From Mycolicibacterium doricum (GTDB lineage: Bacteria; Actinomycetota; Actinomycetes; Mycobacteriales; Mycobacteriaceae): a stretch of DNA of 64,000 nucleotides. The translations under genes and the position numbers were made by a program. The DNA lies in contig NZ_AP022605.1 in assembly GCF_010728155.1 (NCBI RefSeq), positions 1,302,001 through 1,366,000 of the forward strand, in the 5' to 3' direction. The notes under the pieces were generated by a model, which saw only the letters and a list, made by a program, of their open reading frames with translations, was not told the DNA's origin and made no database searches. Position 1 is the stretch's first letter. Each line of letters begins with the position of its first letter. Of the stretch, positions 8,874 to 21,577 are shown piece by piece.

Positions 8874-9566
8874 ATGAACAAAGCGGAGCTTATCGACGCA
8901 CTGACAACCAAGATGGGCACCGATCGCCGGCAGGCCACCGCCGCGGTCGAGAATGTCGTGGATACCATCGTGCGGGCGGTACACAAGGGCGACAGCGTGA
9001 CCATCACCGGTTTCGGCGTCTTCGAACAGCGCCGGCGCGCAGCGCGCGTCGCACGCAACCCGCGCACGGGTGAGACGGTGAAGGTAAGGCCGACCTCGGT
9101 GCCCGCGTTCCGGCCGGGCGCGCAATTCAAGGCGATCGTCTCTGGCGCACAGAAGCTCGCGGCCGAAGGTCCCGCTGTGAAGCGCGGAGTGACTGCCGGG
9201 CCGGCGAAGCGTGCGGCGAAGAAGGCCCCCGCCAAGAAGACCGCCGCAAACAAGACGACCGCCAACAAGGCTGCCGCCAACAAGACGACGGCCGCGGCCA
9301 AGTCGGCGCCGGCGAAGAAGTCGACCGCCGCGGCGAAGAAGACGGCACCGGCCAACAAGACCACGACGGCCGCGGCCAAGAAGTCGGCGCCGGCGAAGAA
9401 GTCGACCGCCGCGGCGAAGAAGACGGCACCGGCCAAGAAGTCCGCGAGCAAGGCGCCGGCCAAAAAGGCGGCGGCAAAGGCTCCCGCCAAGAAAGCCACC
9501 GCCGCCAAGAAGACGGCCGCCAAGGCTGCGACCCGCAAGGCGCCGGCCAAGAAGGGCCGTAAGTAA
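8874..9566 (+). CDS. hupB: nucleoid protein HU with histone-like tail (HupB/Hlp/MDP1)
   Basis: DNA-compacting nucleoid protein of mycobacteria. Residues 1-90 are a bacterial HU fold beginning [15 protein letters not shown], with the DNA-binding beta-arm region [11 protein letters not shown]. Residues about 100-230 are a lysine/alanine/proline-rich tail of PAKK and AAKK repeats resembling eukaryotic histone H1. ATG 8874 is chosen over an in-frame upstream codon because GGAGG (8863-8867) fits it. The tail holds a tandem duplication (9285-9443), so its length probably varies between strains. The gene runs alone, with a palindrome upstream and a hairpin downstream. Confidence 0.97.
   Translation: MNKAELIDALTTKMGTDRRQATAAVENVVDTIVRAVHKGDSVTITGFGVFEQRRRAARVARNPRTGETVKVRPTSVPAFRPGAQFKAIVSGAQKLAAEGPAVKRGVTAGPAKRAAKKAPAKKTAANKTTANKAAANKTTAAAKSAPAKKSTAAAKKTAPANKTTTAAAKKSAPAKKSTAAAKKTAPAKKSASKAPAKKAAAKAPAKKATAAKKTAAKAATRKAPAKKGRK
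9285..9443 (+). repeat. tandem duplication inside the hupB tail
   Basis: The 78 bases from 9285 are repeated as 81 bases from 9363, nearly base for base. The second copy carries one extra lysine codon (GCCAAGAAGTCG against GCCAAGTCG). Both stay in frame, adding about 26 residues of the A/K/P repeat. Identity at the DNA level beyond what the protein repeat requires indicates recent slippage. Confidence 0.8.
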
Positions 9567-9582
9567 ATCCTCGACACACGGC

Positions 9583-9617
9583 GAACCGCCGCGGATTGTG
9601 ACGACTCGTGGCGGTTC
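9583..9617. terminator. hairpin between convergent hupB and mutT1
   Basis: GAACCGCC (9583-9590) and GGCGGTTC (9610-9617) form a perfect eight-base stem with a 19-base loop in the 57-base gap between the convergent genes. It is placed to end transcription from both sides. No U-tract follows it. Confidence 0.5.
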
Positions 9618-9623
9618 TGGCGT

Positions 9624-10565
9624 CTATCTGAGGGCCAGCGGGCTGCCGATGTGGTCGGCGGCGACCAGTCGCCCCGCGACCAGCGACAGCACCCAGGTGC
9701 TGCCCTTGCGGTTACGGGACTTGTCCGGCCGGACCCCGTCGCGATCGCACCACCACTCGATCAGGTCGGGAATCACCTTGCCCTGAGAGCAGATCACCGG
9801 TGTGTGCCCTGCCTCGCCCGCCTCGGCGGCGATCTGCAGCACGCGCCGCCGTGCCGCCTTCTTGTCCTTGGCGTAGGCCTCTTCGGTCAGCGTCGGTTCG
9901 GGCTGCACTGTCTCACCGAGCTCTTCGGCCAACGGCTCGATCGTCTGCTCGCAGCGCGTGCGGTCGGCGGCGTGCAACCGGTCGGCTCCGAATGCCAGTA
10001 GTTGACCGACCAACGACTCGGCCTGCGCGCGGCCGTGCTTGTCCAGCGGCCGTTTGCGGTCGTCGCCGCGGTAGCGAGATTTGCTTCCGGCCGTCGCATG
10101 GCGCACGACGAGCACCGTCTGGGTGTCGGGCGGCACCTTCGTGAACTGGCGCAGCACTTTCCGATCATGGGGGTAACCCAGCCGCGTGATCGCCTCGCGC
10201 ACGGGCAACCAGATTAGCTCGTCGACTTCGTCGTTGGGGGAGAAGGTGCCGTCGGCGGCGCGGGCCGCCCAGTACCGGACCTTCTTGACTTGCTGGTCGA
10301 GCGGATAGCTCACCGATGCCAGGCGCCGGCCGAGGACGCACGAGTAGCCGGTCTCCTCGCGCACCTCACGCACAGCGGTGACCGGTTCGGTCTCCCCGGG
10401 GTCGACCTTTCCCTTGGGCAGCGACCAGTCGTCGTAGCGTGGGCGGTGGATGACGGCTACATCGGGCGCCGACCCGCCGGCACCGGGTCGCCACAGCACC
10501 GCACCGGCCGCCAGCACGAACTTGGCAGGCAACACAACGGCATCCTTGGTCGTCGTCTTGGACAA
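9624..10565 (-). CDS. mutT1: Nudix hydrolase with histidine-phosphatase domain (MutT1-like)
   Basis: Sanitising nucleotide hydrolase of the MutT1 type, 313 residues with two domains. Residues about 15-145 are Nudix, with the Nudix box [20 protein letters not shown]. The C-terminal half is a histidine-phosphatase domain with the RH motif VVRHATAG (about residue 162). In mycobacteria this fusion (Rv2985) hydrolyses 8-oxo-(d)GTP and diadenosine polyphosphates. The start is TTG 10565, supported by AGGAG five bases upstream. It is the last gene of fbiD-ppk-mutT1, 54 bases after ppk. Family and domains are clear. Confidence 0.9.
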   Translation of the reverse strand: MSKTTTKDAVVLPAKFVLAAGAVLWRPGAGGSAPDVAVIHRPRYDDWSLPKGKVDPGETEPVTAVREVREETGYSCVLGRRLASVSYPLDQQVKKVRYWAARAADGTFSPNDEVDELIWLPVREAITRLGYPHDRKVLRQFTKVPPDTQTVLVVRHATAGSKSRYRGDDRKRPLDKHGRAQAESLVGQLLAFGADRLHAADRTRCEQTIEPLAEELGETVQPEPTLTEEAYAKDKKAARRRVLQIAAEAGEAGHTPVICSQGKVIPDLIEWWCDRDGVRPDKSRNRKGSTWVLSLVAGRLVAADHIGSPLALR

Positions 10566-10619
10566 CTCATCTCCTGCAGGTCATCGGGCCCGCGGCGGTG
10601 GCCGGTGTCAAGCGGCAGA

Positions 10620-12815
10620 TCACGGATTGCGATGACGGTGCATCAGCGACACCTGGTGGTCGCGAACGGTCTCACCTTCGCGCGGCGACGCCGACCAGTG
10701 CCCGTCCCGTCCGAGCTCCCAGCAGCGCGTCGCCGGGTCCATCGCCGACTCGAACACGTCGTTCAGCTGTGCGGTCAGCCGAGGATCCTTCACCTGAGCC
10801 ATCACCTCGACGCGACGGTCGAGGTTGCGGTGCATCATGTCCGCGCTGCCGATCCAGTATTCGTCGATGGCGCGGAAGTGGATGATCCGTGAGTGTTCGA
10901 GGAAGCGGCCGAGGATGGAGCGCACCACGATGTTGTCGGAGAACCCCGCGACGCCGGGCCGCAGCGCGCAGATACCGCGCACCACCACCTCGACGCGGAC
11001 ACCCGCCTGTGAAGCGCGGTAGAGGGCGTCGATGACCTGTTCGTCGACCAACGCGTTGGCCTTGAGGCGGATCCGGCTCTCGGCGCCGTCGCGGGCGGCA
11101 GCGACTTCGCGTTCGATGCGGTCGACGATACCCCGGCGCACCCCGTGCGGCGCCACCAGTAGGTTGCGGTAGGCGACCTTGCGGGAGTACCCGGTCAGCG
11201 AGTTGAACAGATCGGTCAGATCAGCCCCGATGTCCGGTGCCGCCGTGAGAAGGCCCACGTCCTCGTACAGGCGGGCGGTCTTCGGATTGTAGTTACCGGT
11301 TCCGACGTGGCAGTAGCGCCGGATCATCGACCCTTCGCGGCGCACGACGAGCGCTGTCTTGCAGTGGGTCTTGAGCCCGATCAATCCGTACACCACGTGG
11401 ACGCCGGCCTGCTCAAGTGCGCGGGCCCACTTGATGTTGGCGTGTTCGTCGAACCGTGCCTTGATCTCGACCAGCGCCACCACCTGCTTACCCGCCTCGG
11501 CGGCGTCGATCAGCGCGTTGACGATAGGGGAGTCACCCGAGGTGCGGTACAGCGTCTGCTTGATGGCGAGGACGTTCGGGTCGGCCGCGGCCTGTTCGAT
11601 GAACCGCTGCACGGTCGTGGAGAACGAATCGTAGGGATGGTGCACCAACACGTCGCCGTCACGCAGTGTGGAGAAGATGCTCTTCGGTGTCTCCCGCTCA
11701 CCGAATGCCGGTGGGGTGGCGGGCACGAAGGGCCGATCCTTGAGCGCCGGGCGGTCGACGGCATAGATCTGCCAGAGCGCAGAGAGGTCGAGCAGGCCCG
11801 CCACGTCCACCACGTCGCTCGGGTCGACGTCGAGTTCGCGCAGCAGCAGTTCCAGCATGCTCTCGGTCATGTCGTCGGAGACCTCGAGGCGCACCGGCGA
11901 ACCGAACCGCCGCCGGGCGAGTTCGCGTTCGAGCGCCTGCAACAGGTCCTCGTCGCGGTCCTCCTCGACTTCGAAGTCCGCGTTGCGGGTGATCCGGAAG
12001 GCGTGGTGCTCGACGATCTCCAGCCCGGGGAACAGCACCGGCAGGAACGCGGCGATCAACTCCTCCATCGGAAGGAACCGGACAACCTCATTGGTCTCAC
12101 CGCGCACCCCGAGCTGCACGAACCGCTCGACGTTGTCGGGCACCTTGATCCGTGCGAAGTGCTGTCCGCCGTCGTCGGGCTGGCGGACCGTGATCGCCAG
12201 GTTCAGCGACAGGCCGCTGACGAACGGGAACGGATGGGCGGGGTCGACCGCCAGCGGGGTCAGCACGGGGAAGACCTGTTCGTGGAAGTACGTCGAAAGC
12301 TGCGCGCGTTCGGCCTCGTCGAGTTCGGACCAGGTCACGATGACGATCCCCTCGTCGGCAAGGGCGGGGCGCACGGCGTCGAGGAACACCCGCGCGTGCC
12401 GGGACGCGATCTGCTGGGTGCGCTCACTGATCCGGCGCAATTGCTCACGCGGTGAGAGCCCGTCGGCCGAACGCACCGACAGGCCCATCTCGTCACGCCG
12501 TTTGAGACCGGCGACCCGCACCATGTAGAACTCGTCGAGGTTGGACGCGAAGATCGCGAGGAACTTCGCGCGCTCGAGCAGGGGCAGGCTCGGATCGGCG
12601 GCCAGCGCCAGCACCCGGGCATTGAAGTCCAGCCAGCTCAGTTCGCGGTTGAGGTAGCGATCCTCGGGCAGCGCGTTGTCGGTCGCGGGCGGTGTCGCCG
12701 CGGGCGGTGCCTCCGGGGTCGAATGTCCCGACGCGCGGTCATTGCTCTCTGTGGTGCCCTCTGTGGTGCCCTCTGTGGTGCCCTCCGCGCGGATCGCGGC
12801 CTCGGCTTCGGTCAT
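10620..12815 (-). CDS. ppk: polyphosphate kinase 1
   Basis: Reversibly makes inorganic polyphosphate from ATP. The 731-residue product has the PPK1 N-terminal domain ([17 protein letters not shown] about residue 50), the head domain, and two phospholipase-D-like C-terminal domains. The autophosphorylated histidine is expected in [29 protein letters not shown] follows. ATG 12815 has GGAGG eight bases upstream, better than an in-frame ATG at 12872. The N-terminus carries a Ser/Thr/Glu-rich extension with EGT-T repeats coded by a 12-bp triplication. It lies 53 bases after fbiD, probably co-transcribed with it and mutT1. Confidence 0.96.
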   Translation of the reverse strand: MTEAEAAIRAEGTTEGTTEGTTESNDRASGHSTPEAPPAATPPATDNALPEDRYLNRELSWLDFNARVLALAADPSLPLLERAKFLAIFASNLDEFYMVRVAGLKRRDEMGLSVRSADGLSPREQLRRISERTQQIASRHARVFLDAVRPALADEGIVIVTWSELDEAERAQLSTYFHEQVFPVLTPLAVDPAHPFPFVSGLSLNLAITVRQPDDGGQHFARIKVPDNVERFVQLGVRGETNEVVRFLPMEELIAAFLPVLFPGLEIVEHHAFRITRNADFEVEEDRDEDLLQALERELARRRFGSPVRLEVSDDMTESMLELLLRELDVDPSDVVDVAGLLDLSALWQIYAVDRPALKDRPFVPATPPAFGERETPKSIFSTLRDGDVLVHHPYDSFSTTVQRFIEQAAADPNVLAIKQTLYRTSGDSPIVNALIDAAEAGKQVVALVEIKARFDEHANIKWARALEQAGVHVVYGLIGLKTHCKTALVVRREGSMIRRYCHVGTGNYNPKTARLYEDVGLLTAAPDIGADLTDLFNSLTGYSRKVAYRNLLVAPHGVRRGIVDRIEREVAAARDGAESRIRLKANALVDEQVIDALYRASQAGVRVEVVVRGICALRPGVAGFSDNIVVRSILGRFLEHSRIIHFRAIDEYWIGSADMMHRNLDRRVEVMAQVKDPRLTAQLNDVFESAMDPATRCWELGRDGHWSASPREGETVRDHQVSLMHRHRNP
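12747..12782 (-). repeat. three 12-bp direct repeats in ppk
   Basis: CTCTGTGGTGCC occurs three times in tandem at 12747-12758, 12759-12770 and 12771-12782. On the coding strand it encodes repeated E-G-T-T. It lies in the unstructured N-terminal extension and, being a multiple of three, can change copy number without breaking the frame. Confidence 0.85.
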
Positions 12816-12868
12816 GGCCCGATCCTCCCCTATAGTGGCGCCGTACGGCCACCGCATACGCGATATGT

Positions 12869-15708
<2,840 letters not shown>

Positions 15709-15754
15709 CATCGAATCGTTCCCCGGGCGGCCGGGACGGTAGCCTCTGCAGACT

Positions 15755-16870
15755 GTGATCGCCCGCAACCAGCGCACCCGCGTTGCCGTCGTTTACGGCG
15801 GGCGCAGTTCCGAACACGCCATCTCCTGTGTTTCCGCAGGAAGCATCCTGCGCAACCTCGACCCCGAACGATTCGACGTCGTCGCCGTGGGGATCACTCC
15901 CGACGGGTGCTGGGTGCTCACCGACGGCAGGCCGGAGACCCTGGCCATCACCGACGGGCAGCTGCCCGAGGTGAGCGCCGCATCCGGGACGGCCCTGGCC
16001 CTGTCCGCCGACCCCCGCCGCAGCGGTGAGCTGGTCTCGCTGAACCCGGCCGCGGCAGGTGAGGTGCTCGCCGCGGTCGACGTGGTGTTCCCCGTGCTGC
16101 ACGGCCCCTACGGCGAGGACGGCACGATCCAGGGTCTGCTGGAACTGGCCGGCGTGCCCTACGTGGGGGCCGGCGTGCTGGCCAGTGCCGCGGGCATGGA
16201 CAAGGAGTTCACGAAGAAGCTGCTGATCGCCGAGGGTCTACCAGTCGGCGACCACGTCGTGCTGCGCCCCGGACGTGCTGACATGACCCTCGACGAACGC
16301 GTTCGCCTCGGCCTGCCCGTGTTCGTCAAACCCGCCCGCGGCGGCTCCTCGATCGGAGTCAGCCGGGTCTCGCACTGGGCGGAGCTGCGCGCGGCGATCG
16401 ACCTGGCCCGCAGGCACGACCCCAAGGTCATCATCGAGGCAGGGGTGCCGGGCCGCGAACTCGAATGCGGCGTACTGGAGTATCCGGACGGGCGGGTCGA
16501 GCCCAGCACGGTCGGCGAGATCCGGGTAGCCGGGGTGCGTGGCCGCGAGGACGGATTCTACGACTTCGCCACCAAATACCTCGACGACGGCGCCGAACTG
16601 GACGTGCCCGCGAAGGTGGAGGACGACGTAGCAGAGGACATCCGCCGCCTCGCCATCCGGGCGTTCCGGGCGATCGACTGTCAGGGCCTGGCGCGGGTGG
16701 ACTTCTTCCTCACCGACAACGGACCGGTCGTCAACGAGATCAACACCATGCCGGGATTCACCACGATCTCGATGTATCCGCGGATGTGGGCGGCCAGCGG
16801 CGTGGACTATCCGACGCTCCTCGCGGCGATGGTGGACACGGCGGTGGCCCGCGGAACGGGTCTGCGCTAA
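15755..16870 (+). CDS. ddlA: D-alanine--D-alanine ligase
   Basis: ATP-grasp ligase making D-Ala-D-Ala for peptidoglycan, the target of D-cycloserine. 371 residues. Motifs: [19 protein letters not shown] at the N-terminus, [19 protein letters not shown], the ATP-grasp loop [12 protein letters not shown], and ARVDFFL...[10 protein letters not shown] with metal-binding Glu/Asn. Start GTG 15755; a TAGCCT hexamer (15740-15745) ends nine bases before it, so the leader is at most a few bases. Its stop overlaps the stop of the convergent DUF3515 gene. Confidence 0.96.
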   Translation: MIARNQRTRVAVVYGGRSSEHAISCVSAGSILRNLDPERFDVVAVGITPDGCWVLTDGRPETLAITDGQLPEVSAASGTALALSADPRRSGELVSLNPAAAGEVLAAVDVVFPVLHGPYGEDGTIQGLLELAGVPYVGAGVLASAAGMDKEFTKKLLIAEGLPVGDHVVLRPGRADMTLDERVRLGLPVFVKPARGGSSIGVSRVSHWAELRAAIDLARRHDPKVIIEAGVPGRELECGVLEYPDGRVEPSTVGEIRVAGVRGREDGFYDFATKYLDDGAELDVPAKVEDDVAEDIRRLAIRAFRAIDCQGLARVDFFLTDNGPVVNEINTMPGFTTISMYPRMWAASGVDYPTLLAAMVDTAVARGTGLR

Positions 16871-17454
16871 CGGGGCGGACCGGGGGCGATGGGCGTGGCC
16901 GGCATGGTGTGGGTGAGCACCCGGGAGATGAGCTGGATCGGCGTCGGGCCGGAATCCTGCGGCAGCGTCAGCGCCACATACACCGGTCGGTCCACGGCAT
17001 ACCAGGTGCTCCTGGTCTGCTGACTCTCCGGCCTGCTACCCGGGGCGGCCTCCTCCCCGACGCGGAACCACTGCACGGCGTCGACCATCTGGATCGGCAC
17101 CCCAACCACGAAGTCGACCGGACGGTCCAGCCCGCAGCGCAGGATGATGGCCTCGGTGTCCGGCCCGGCCTGCCAGGCGGCGGTGCCCACCGGCGCTGGT
17201 TCCGCCGTCGGTGCGCGGCGGAAATCGCCCAGCACCTCGGGAAGCGCGCCCAACAGGGCCCGGCACTCCGGGCTGTCGGCACGCGGTGCGGGCACCGCCG
17301 CGATCGGCACCGGCTTTTGCTCGGGGCGTCCCTGGCGCACGGCCGCGACACCTAGCACCACCACGAGCGCCGCGACGGCCACCAGGATCGCGGCGATCAT
17401 CAACGCTCGCGGCGGGCCGTCTCGCGGTGCTCGTTGCGGATCCTCGGAGATCAT
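16867..17454 (-). CDS. DUF3515 membrane-anchored protein
   Basis: Function unknown; it corresponds to Rv2980. 195 residues: a short cytoplasmic N-terminus, one transmembrane segment (about residues 18-40, [20 protein letters not shown]) and an extracytoplasmic DUF3515 domain with conserved cysteines (SPECRALL and ILRCGL) and [10 protein letters not shown]. It probably sits on the outer face of the membrane. Start ATG 17454 is preceded seven bases away by TAGGCT. It follows the Lrp-like gene by 10 bases on the same strand and shares stop-codon bases with ddlA. Confidence 0.85.
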   Translation of the reverse strand: MISEDPQRAPRDGPPRALMIAAILVAVAALVVVLGVAAVRQGRPEQKPVPIAAVPAPRADSPECRALLGALPEVLGDFRRAPTAEPAPVGTAAWQAGPDTEAIILRCGLDRPVDFVVGVPIQMVDAVQWFRVGEEAAPGSRPESQQTRSTWYAVDRPVYVALTLPQDSGPTPIQLISRVLTHTMPATPIAPGPPR

Positions 17455-17461
17455 CCGAACA

Positions 17462-17467
17462 AGCCTA
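17462..17467 (-). promoter_or_regulatory. -10 hexamer TAGGCT, leaderless promoter for the DUF3515 gene
   Basis: On the minus strand TAGGCT ends seven bases before the ATG at 17454. The first three bases are also the TAG stop of the upstream Lrp-like gene. The DUF3515 gene may therefore have its own leaderless promoter. Confidence 0.5.
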
Positions 17468-17707
17468 TGGGTGCGCTCCGTCGGCGATCGGGCAGGTCAG
17501 CGTCCGGGTGATCCCGTCGACTCGCTGCACGCTTGGGACGATGTCTGAGCGCAGATCGTCGAGGTTGTCGGCGCCGACCCGGACCACCACGTCGTAGGGT
17601 CCGGTGACGAACTCCGCGGTCTGCACACCGGGTAGCTCGGCCAACCGGGCGGCCACGACTTCGGCACGGCCGACCTCAGTCTGGATCAGCATGAAAGCCT
17701 CGACCAC
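17465..17707 (-). CDS. Lrp/AsnC-type ligand-binding (RAM) domain protein without HTH
   Basis: 80-residue protein made only of the RAM effector domain of Lrp/AsnC regulators: MVEAFMLIQTEVGRAEVV, the GVQTAEFVTGPYDVVVRV strand, and RVDGITRTLTCPI. No DNA-binding helix-turn-helix is present. Stand-alone RAM proteins may bind amino acids and partner with full-length Lrp proteins; here that is inference. GTG 17707 has GGAGG nine bases upstream, deciding the start; the reading frame extends further but only as antisense of thiL. Divergent from thiL. Confidence 0.82.
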   Translation of the reverse strand: MVEAFMLIQTEVGRAEVVAARLAELPGVQTAEFVTGPYDVVVRVGADNLDDLRSDIVPSVQRVDGITRTLTCPIADGAHP

Positions 17708-17807
17708 CGGTGTTCGCCTCCGTCCCGCCCCATAGACTCCGGGGACTAGAACGTACCGCAGGTGGAGCCGGTGCTGCGCGTCGTGACGGCCGTCGGGTGG
17801 AGGTGAC

Positions 17808-18776
17808 ATGGTCCGACACCAGCGTGGGTTCGACCCGACCGCGAGCATGGCGGACATCGGTGAGTTCGCGGTGATCGATGCGCTGGTGCGGGGTCGACGC
17901 CTGCCCCCGTCGGTGACGCTGGGACCCGGTGACGACGCCGCTGTGGTGTCGTTCGCCGACGGCCGGGCAGTGGTGTCGACGGACATGCTGGTCGAGGACA
18001 GGCACTTTCGTCTCGACTGGTCGACACCGTATGACGTCGGACGCAAGGCGATCGCCCAGAATGCCGCCGACGTGGAGGCGATGGGCGCGACCGCGACCGC
18101 GTTCGTCGTCGCGTTCGGCGCGCCCGCGGACACTACGGCCGGTTCGGCGCTGCGCCTCAGCGACGGTATGTGGGACGAGGCGACCGCGATGGGCGCGGGC
18201 GTCGCCGGCGGCGACCTGGTCCACTCCCCGCAGTGGGTCATCTCGGTGACCGCCCTGGGTGACCTCGCCGGCCGGGCGCCGGTGCGCAGGGACGGTGCCC
18301 GCCCCGGCCACATCGTCGCAGTGGCCGGGGACCTCGGCCGGTCCGCGGCCGGGTATGCCTTGTGGCGCAGCCGTTCGAAGGAGTTCGACGAGCTGCGTCG
18401 TCGGCACCTCGTCCCGGCGCCACCCTACGGTCAGGGCCGTGCCGCGGCGGACGCCGGAGCGACGGCGATGACCGACGTCTCCGACGGCCTGCTGGCCGAT
18501 CTCGGCCATATCGCGGACGCATCGGGATGCCGGATCGACGTGGAGCGGGCGGCGTTGCGCGGCGACCACGACGCGGTGGCTGGGGCCGCGGCCGCCGCCG
18601 ACGGTGACCCGTGGGCGTTCGTGCTCGCCGGCGGAGAGGACCACGCGCTGGCCGCCACCTTCCCCGGCCCGCTACCGGACGGGTGGCGGACGGTCGGCCG
18701 GGTGGTCGCCGGTCCGGCCGACGTGCTGGTCGACGGCCGTGCGTGGACCGGAAACCGGGGATGGCAGTCGTTCTGA
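17808..18776 (+). CDS. thiL: thiamine-monophosphate kinase
   Basis: Phosphorylates thiamine monophosphate to the active cofactor TPP. 322 residues of the PurM/AIR-synthase fold. Motifs: [10 protein letters not shown] (about residue 43, ATP/Mg), [40 protein letters not shown] and the C-terminal [15 protein letters not shown] 17808 follows GGAGG (17799-17803). It heads a plus-strand pair with ung. Confidence 0.95.
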   Translation: MVRHQRGFDPTASMADIGEFAVIDALVRGRRLPPSVTLGPGDDAAVVSFADGRAVVSTDMLVEDRHFRLDWSTPYDVGRKAIAQNAADVEAMGATATAFVVAFGAPADTTAGSALRLSDGMWDEATAMGAGVAGGDLVHSPQWVISVTALGDLAGRAPVRRDGARPGHIVAVAGDLGRSAAGYALWRSRSKEFDELRRRHLVPAPPYGQGRAAADAGATAMTDVSDGLLADLGHIADASGCRIDVERAALRGDHDAVAGAAAAADGDPWAFVLAGGEDHALAATFPGPLPDGWRTVGRVVAGPADVLVDGRAWTGNRGWQSF

Positions 18777-18804
18777 CGAACGCCGCACGCTAGGTTGGCT
18801 TTTC

Positions 18805-19488
18805 GTGACGGCACGCGCGCTCTCCGAACTCGTCGACCAGGGCTGGGCGCAGGCGCTCGAACCCGTGCATGAGCAGGTGGCGCAGGTAGGTGAATTCCTG
18901 CGGGCTGAACTCGCCGCCGGGCACCGCTACCTGCCCGCGGGCGCGAACGTGCTGCGGGCGTTCTCGTTTCCGTTCGACCGGGTGCGGGTGCTCCTCGTGG
19001 GTCAGGACCCGTATCCGACTCCCGGACACGCCGTCGGGCTGAGCTTTTCGGTGGATCCGCAGGTCCGTCCGTTGCCGCGCAGCCTGGCCAACATCTTCAC
19101 CGAGTACACCGCCGACCTCGGCCACCCGCAGCCGAACAACGGCGACCTCACCCCGTGGGCGAAGCGCGGTGTGCTGCTGCTCAACCGGGTGCTGACGGTG
19201 CGTCCCGGCGCCCCGGCGTCGCACCGGGGCAAGGGCTGGGAAGCGGTGACCGAGTGCGCTATCCGGGCGCTGGTCGCCCGGGACACGCCGATGGTGGCCC
19301 TGCTGTGGGGCCGCGACGCCGCGACCCTCAAGCCGATGCTGACGGGCAACGGGTGTGTGGCGATCGAGTCACCGCACCCTTCGCCGCTCTCTGCGTCACG
19401 CGGGTTCTTCGGGTCGCGGCCGTTCAGCCGGGCCAACGAGTTGCTGACGGAGATGGGCGCCGAACCGATCGACTGGCAGCTGCCCTGA
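18805..19488 (+). CDS. ung: uracil-DNA glycosylase, family 1
   Basis: Removes uracil from DNA at the start of base-excision repair. 227 residues. The water-activating loop is [13 protein letters not shown] (about residue 65), followed by LLNRVLTVR and the C-terminal [11 protein letters not shown] with the catalytic histidine. GTG 18805 is taken; TAGGTT (18791-18796) ends eight bases before it, so the leader is absent or one to two bases. It follows thiL by 28 bases and converges with rpmB. Confidence 0.95.
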   Translation: MTARALSELVDQGWAQALEPVHEQVAQVGEFLRAELAAGHRYLPAGANVLRAFSFPFDRVRVLLVGQDPYPTPGHAVGLSFSVDPQVRPLPRSLANIFTEYTADLGHPQPNNGDLTPWAKRGVLLLNRVLTVRPGAPASHRGKGWEAVTECAIRALVARDTPMVALLWGRDAATLKPMLTGNGCVAIESPHPSPLSASRGFFGSRPFSRANELLTEMGAEPIDWQLP

Positions 19489-19531
19489 CCTCGGCTGGTC
19501 GCCGCTCAGGGTGCAGTCGGGGCCGCTGCGA

Positions 19532-19726
19532 TCAGCCGCGTGCGACCTTGCCCGCCTTGAGGCAGGAGGTGCAGACGTTGACGCGCTTCTTGTTGCCGCC
19601 CGGGTGGGAGACGGCGCGCACGGTCTGGATGTTGGGATTCCACCGACGGCTGGTCCGGCGATGGGAGTGCGACACCGACTTGCCGAAGCCGGGGCCCTTT
19701 CCGCAGACATCGCACACGGCGGCCAT
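19532..19726 (-). CDS. rpmB: 50S ribosomal protein L28
   Basis: Large-subunit ribosomal protein, 64 residues beginning [15 protein letters not shown]. It has the [14 protein letters not shown] motif and two Cys pairs (CDVC, CTSC), i.e. the zinc-binding (C+) form of L28. ATG 19726 follows AAGGAG. The longer minus-strand frame upstream is a shadow. It is divergent from the DAK2-domain gene, as in M. tuberculosis. Confidence 0.95.
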   Translation of the reverse strand: MAAVCDVCGKGPGFGKSVSHSHRRTSRRWNPNIQTVRAVSHPGGNKKRVNVCTSCLKAGKVARG

Positions 19727-19947
19727 ATCTAGAACTCCTTGGATCAGTACGTGGGGGTCCGGGTCCTGGGCCGCGGCGAGCGCGGAATGACCCGACAACC
19801 TGATCAGGATACCGGCCGGGTGGGTGATCGCCAAAACCGGCCGCGAGTGCTTCGCCGCGGCCGTGCACAGGTCACCTCGGTGCGGCAGCGGTGTCTGCAG
19901 TGGTCGATAGGCTGGCGCGCACGACGCCGGTGCGGGCAGGAGGTGAG

Positions 19948-21576
19948 ATGGCGGCTGGGCGACTCGACGCGACGGTGCTGCGCGGCTGGGCCCACGCGGC
20001 GGTCGACGACCTGATCTCACACACCGACGAGATCAACGGCCTCAACGTCTTCCCGGTGGCCGATGCCGACACCGGGACCAACATGCTGTTCACCATGCGT
20101 TCGGCCTGGTCGGAGGCCCAGGGCTGCGCCAGCGACGTTGCGGAGGTGGCGGCGGCGCTCGCGGCGGGTGCGTTGCACGGCGCCCGCGGCAACTCGGGAG
20201 TCATCCTGTCGCAGATCCTGCGGGGCCTCGCCGAGGTCACCGCGGCCGCCGCGGCCCGCCGGGGCGGGACGCTGCCCGAGGTCGACGGTGCGCTGTTCGC
20301 CGCCGCCCTACGGCACGCCGTCGACCTGGTCGAGGCGGCGCTGGACGCCAAACCGGGCACCATCGTGTCCGTGCTGGCGGCCGCGGCCGACGCCGCCGAC
20401 GCCGCGGCGCCCGGGTTACCCGAGGCCGTGGCCGCGGCCGCCGACGCCGCGGCCATCGCCTTGGACAAGACGCCCCGGCAACTCGACGTCCTCGCCGACG
20501 CCGGTGTCGTCGACGCAGGCGGTCGCGGTCTGCTCGTGCTGCTCGACGCACTGGTCTGCACCCTGACCGGGCGCGCTGCGCGGCGTCGGGCCTACCGACC
20601 GACCGCCCAACCCGCCCGGGCGGCCACCTGCGCCACGCCGCAGTTCGAGGTCATGTACCTGCTCGGCGGGTGCGGATCCGGCGGGGTGGAGGCGCTGCGC
20701 CGCCGGCTCGAAGGTCTTGGCGACTCCGTCGTGATCGCCGCGGGAGGCGGTTCGGGCACCCCGGCGCAATACTCGGTGCACGTGCACGCCGACGATGCCG
20801 GCGCCGCCGTCGAGGCCGGTCTGGCCGTGGGGGTCCCCAGCCGGATCCAGATCACCGCGCTGGCCGGCGTGACCAAAGCCCGCCCGCACGGCAGCTGGAG
20901 CCGCGAACGGGCGGTGCTAGCCGTCGTCGACGGCCCCGGCGCTGTGGAGTTGTTCGCCGGTGAGGGGGCGCATGTGCTGGGGCCGGAACCTGACGGGCAG
21001 GTCACCGCCAAGCAGTTGCTTCGCGGCATCGTCGACACCGGGGCCGGACAGGTCATCGTGCTGCCGAACGGGTATGTGGCTGCCGAGGAACTCGTCGCCG
21101 GGTGCACCGCCGCGATGGGCCGGGGCATCGACGTCGTGCCTGTGCCGGCCGGGTCGATGGTGCAGGGTCTGGCCGCTTTGGCCGTACACGATTCCGCGCG
21201 CCACGCCGTCGACGACGGCTATACCATGGCCCGCGCCGCGGCGGCCGCACGGCACGGCGCCGTGCGGGTGGCCGCGGAGAAGGCCCTTACCTGGGCGGGC
21301 GCCTGCAACCCGGGCGATGGCCTTGGCATCTCGGGTGACGAGGTTCTCGTCGTCGGTCCGGACGTGACCGCAGCGGCCGCCGGGTTGATCGACCTGCTGC
21401 TGCTGTCGGGCGGCGAACTGGTCACCGTCCTCACCGGCGACGAAGTCGACGGCGCGGTCGGCGCCGAGATCGGGGAGGCCCTGCGCGACCACGTGCACCA
21501 ACGTCATCTCGGCACCGAACTGGTCACTTACCACACCGGCCACCGCGGCGATGTACTGCTGATCGGGGTGGAGTGA
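19948..21576 (+). CDS. DAK2/DhaL-DegV-type kinase (FakA-like)
   Basis: Homologue of Rv2974c with an N-terminal DhaL (DAK2) nucleotide-binding domain and a C-terminal FakA-type domain. The DhaL phosphate motif is [12 protein letters not shown] (about residue 32) and [17 protein letters not shown] follows about 70. In Firmicutes the family phosphorylates fatty acids held by FakB/DegV partners; no such partner is in this window, so the substrate here is open. ATG 19948 has GGAGG four to five bases upstream; an in-frame GTG at 19891 is possible. recG starts one base after its stop. Confidence 0.85.
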   Translation: MAAGRLDATVLRGWAHAAVDDLISHTDEINGLNVFPVADADTGTNMLFTMRSAWSEAQGCASDVAEVAAALAAGALHGARGNSGVILSQILRGLAEVTAAAAARRGGTLPEVDGALFAAALRHAVDLVEAALDAKPGTIVSVLAAAADAADAAAPGLPEAVAAAADAAAIALDKTPRQLDVLADAGVVDAGGRGLLVLLDALVCTLTGRAARRRAYRPTAQPARAATCATPQFEVMYLLGGCGSGGVEALRRRLEGLGDSVVIAAGGGSGTPAQYSVHVHADDAGAAVEAGLAVGVPSRIQITALAGVTKARPHGSWSRERAVLAVVDGPGAVELFAGEGAHVLGPEPDGQVTAKQLLRGIVDTGAGQVIVLPNGYVAAEELVAGCTAAMGRGIDVVPVPAGSMVQGLAALAVHDSARHAVDDGYTMARAAAAARHGAVRVAAEKALTWAGACNPGDGLGISGDEVLVVGPDVTAAAAGLIDLLLLSGGELVTVLTGDEVDGAVGAEIGEALRDHVHQRHLGTELVTYHTGHRGDVLLIGVE

Positions 21577-21577
21577 C

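Noticed and set aside
8852..9577. Minus-strand Ala/Val/Phe-rich membrane-like protein opposite hupB
   Set aside because: It is the complement of the PAKK/AAKK codon repeats and has no family features.
17708..17807. TPP riboswitch before thiL
   Set aside because: The 100-base gap lacks the conserved thi-box words, and thiL has an ordinary Shine-Dalgarno.
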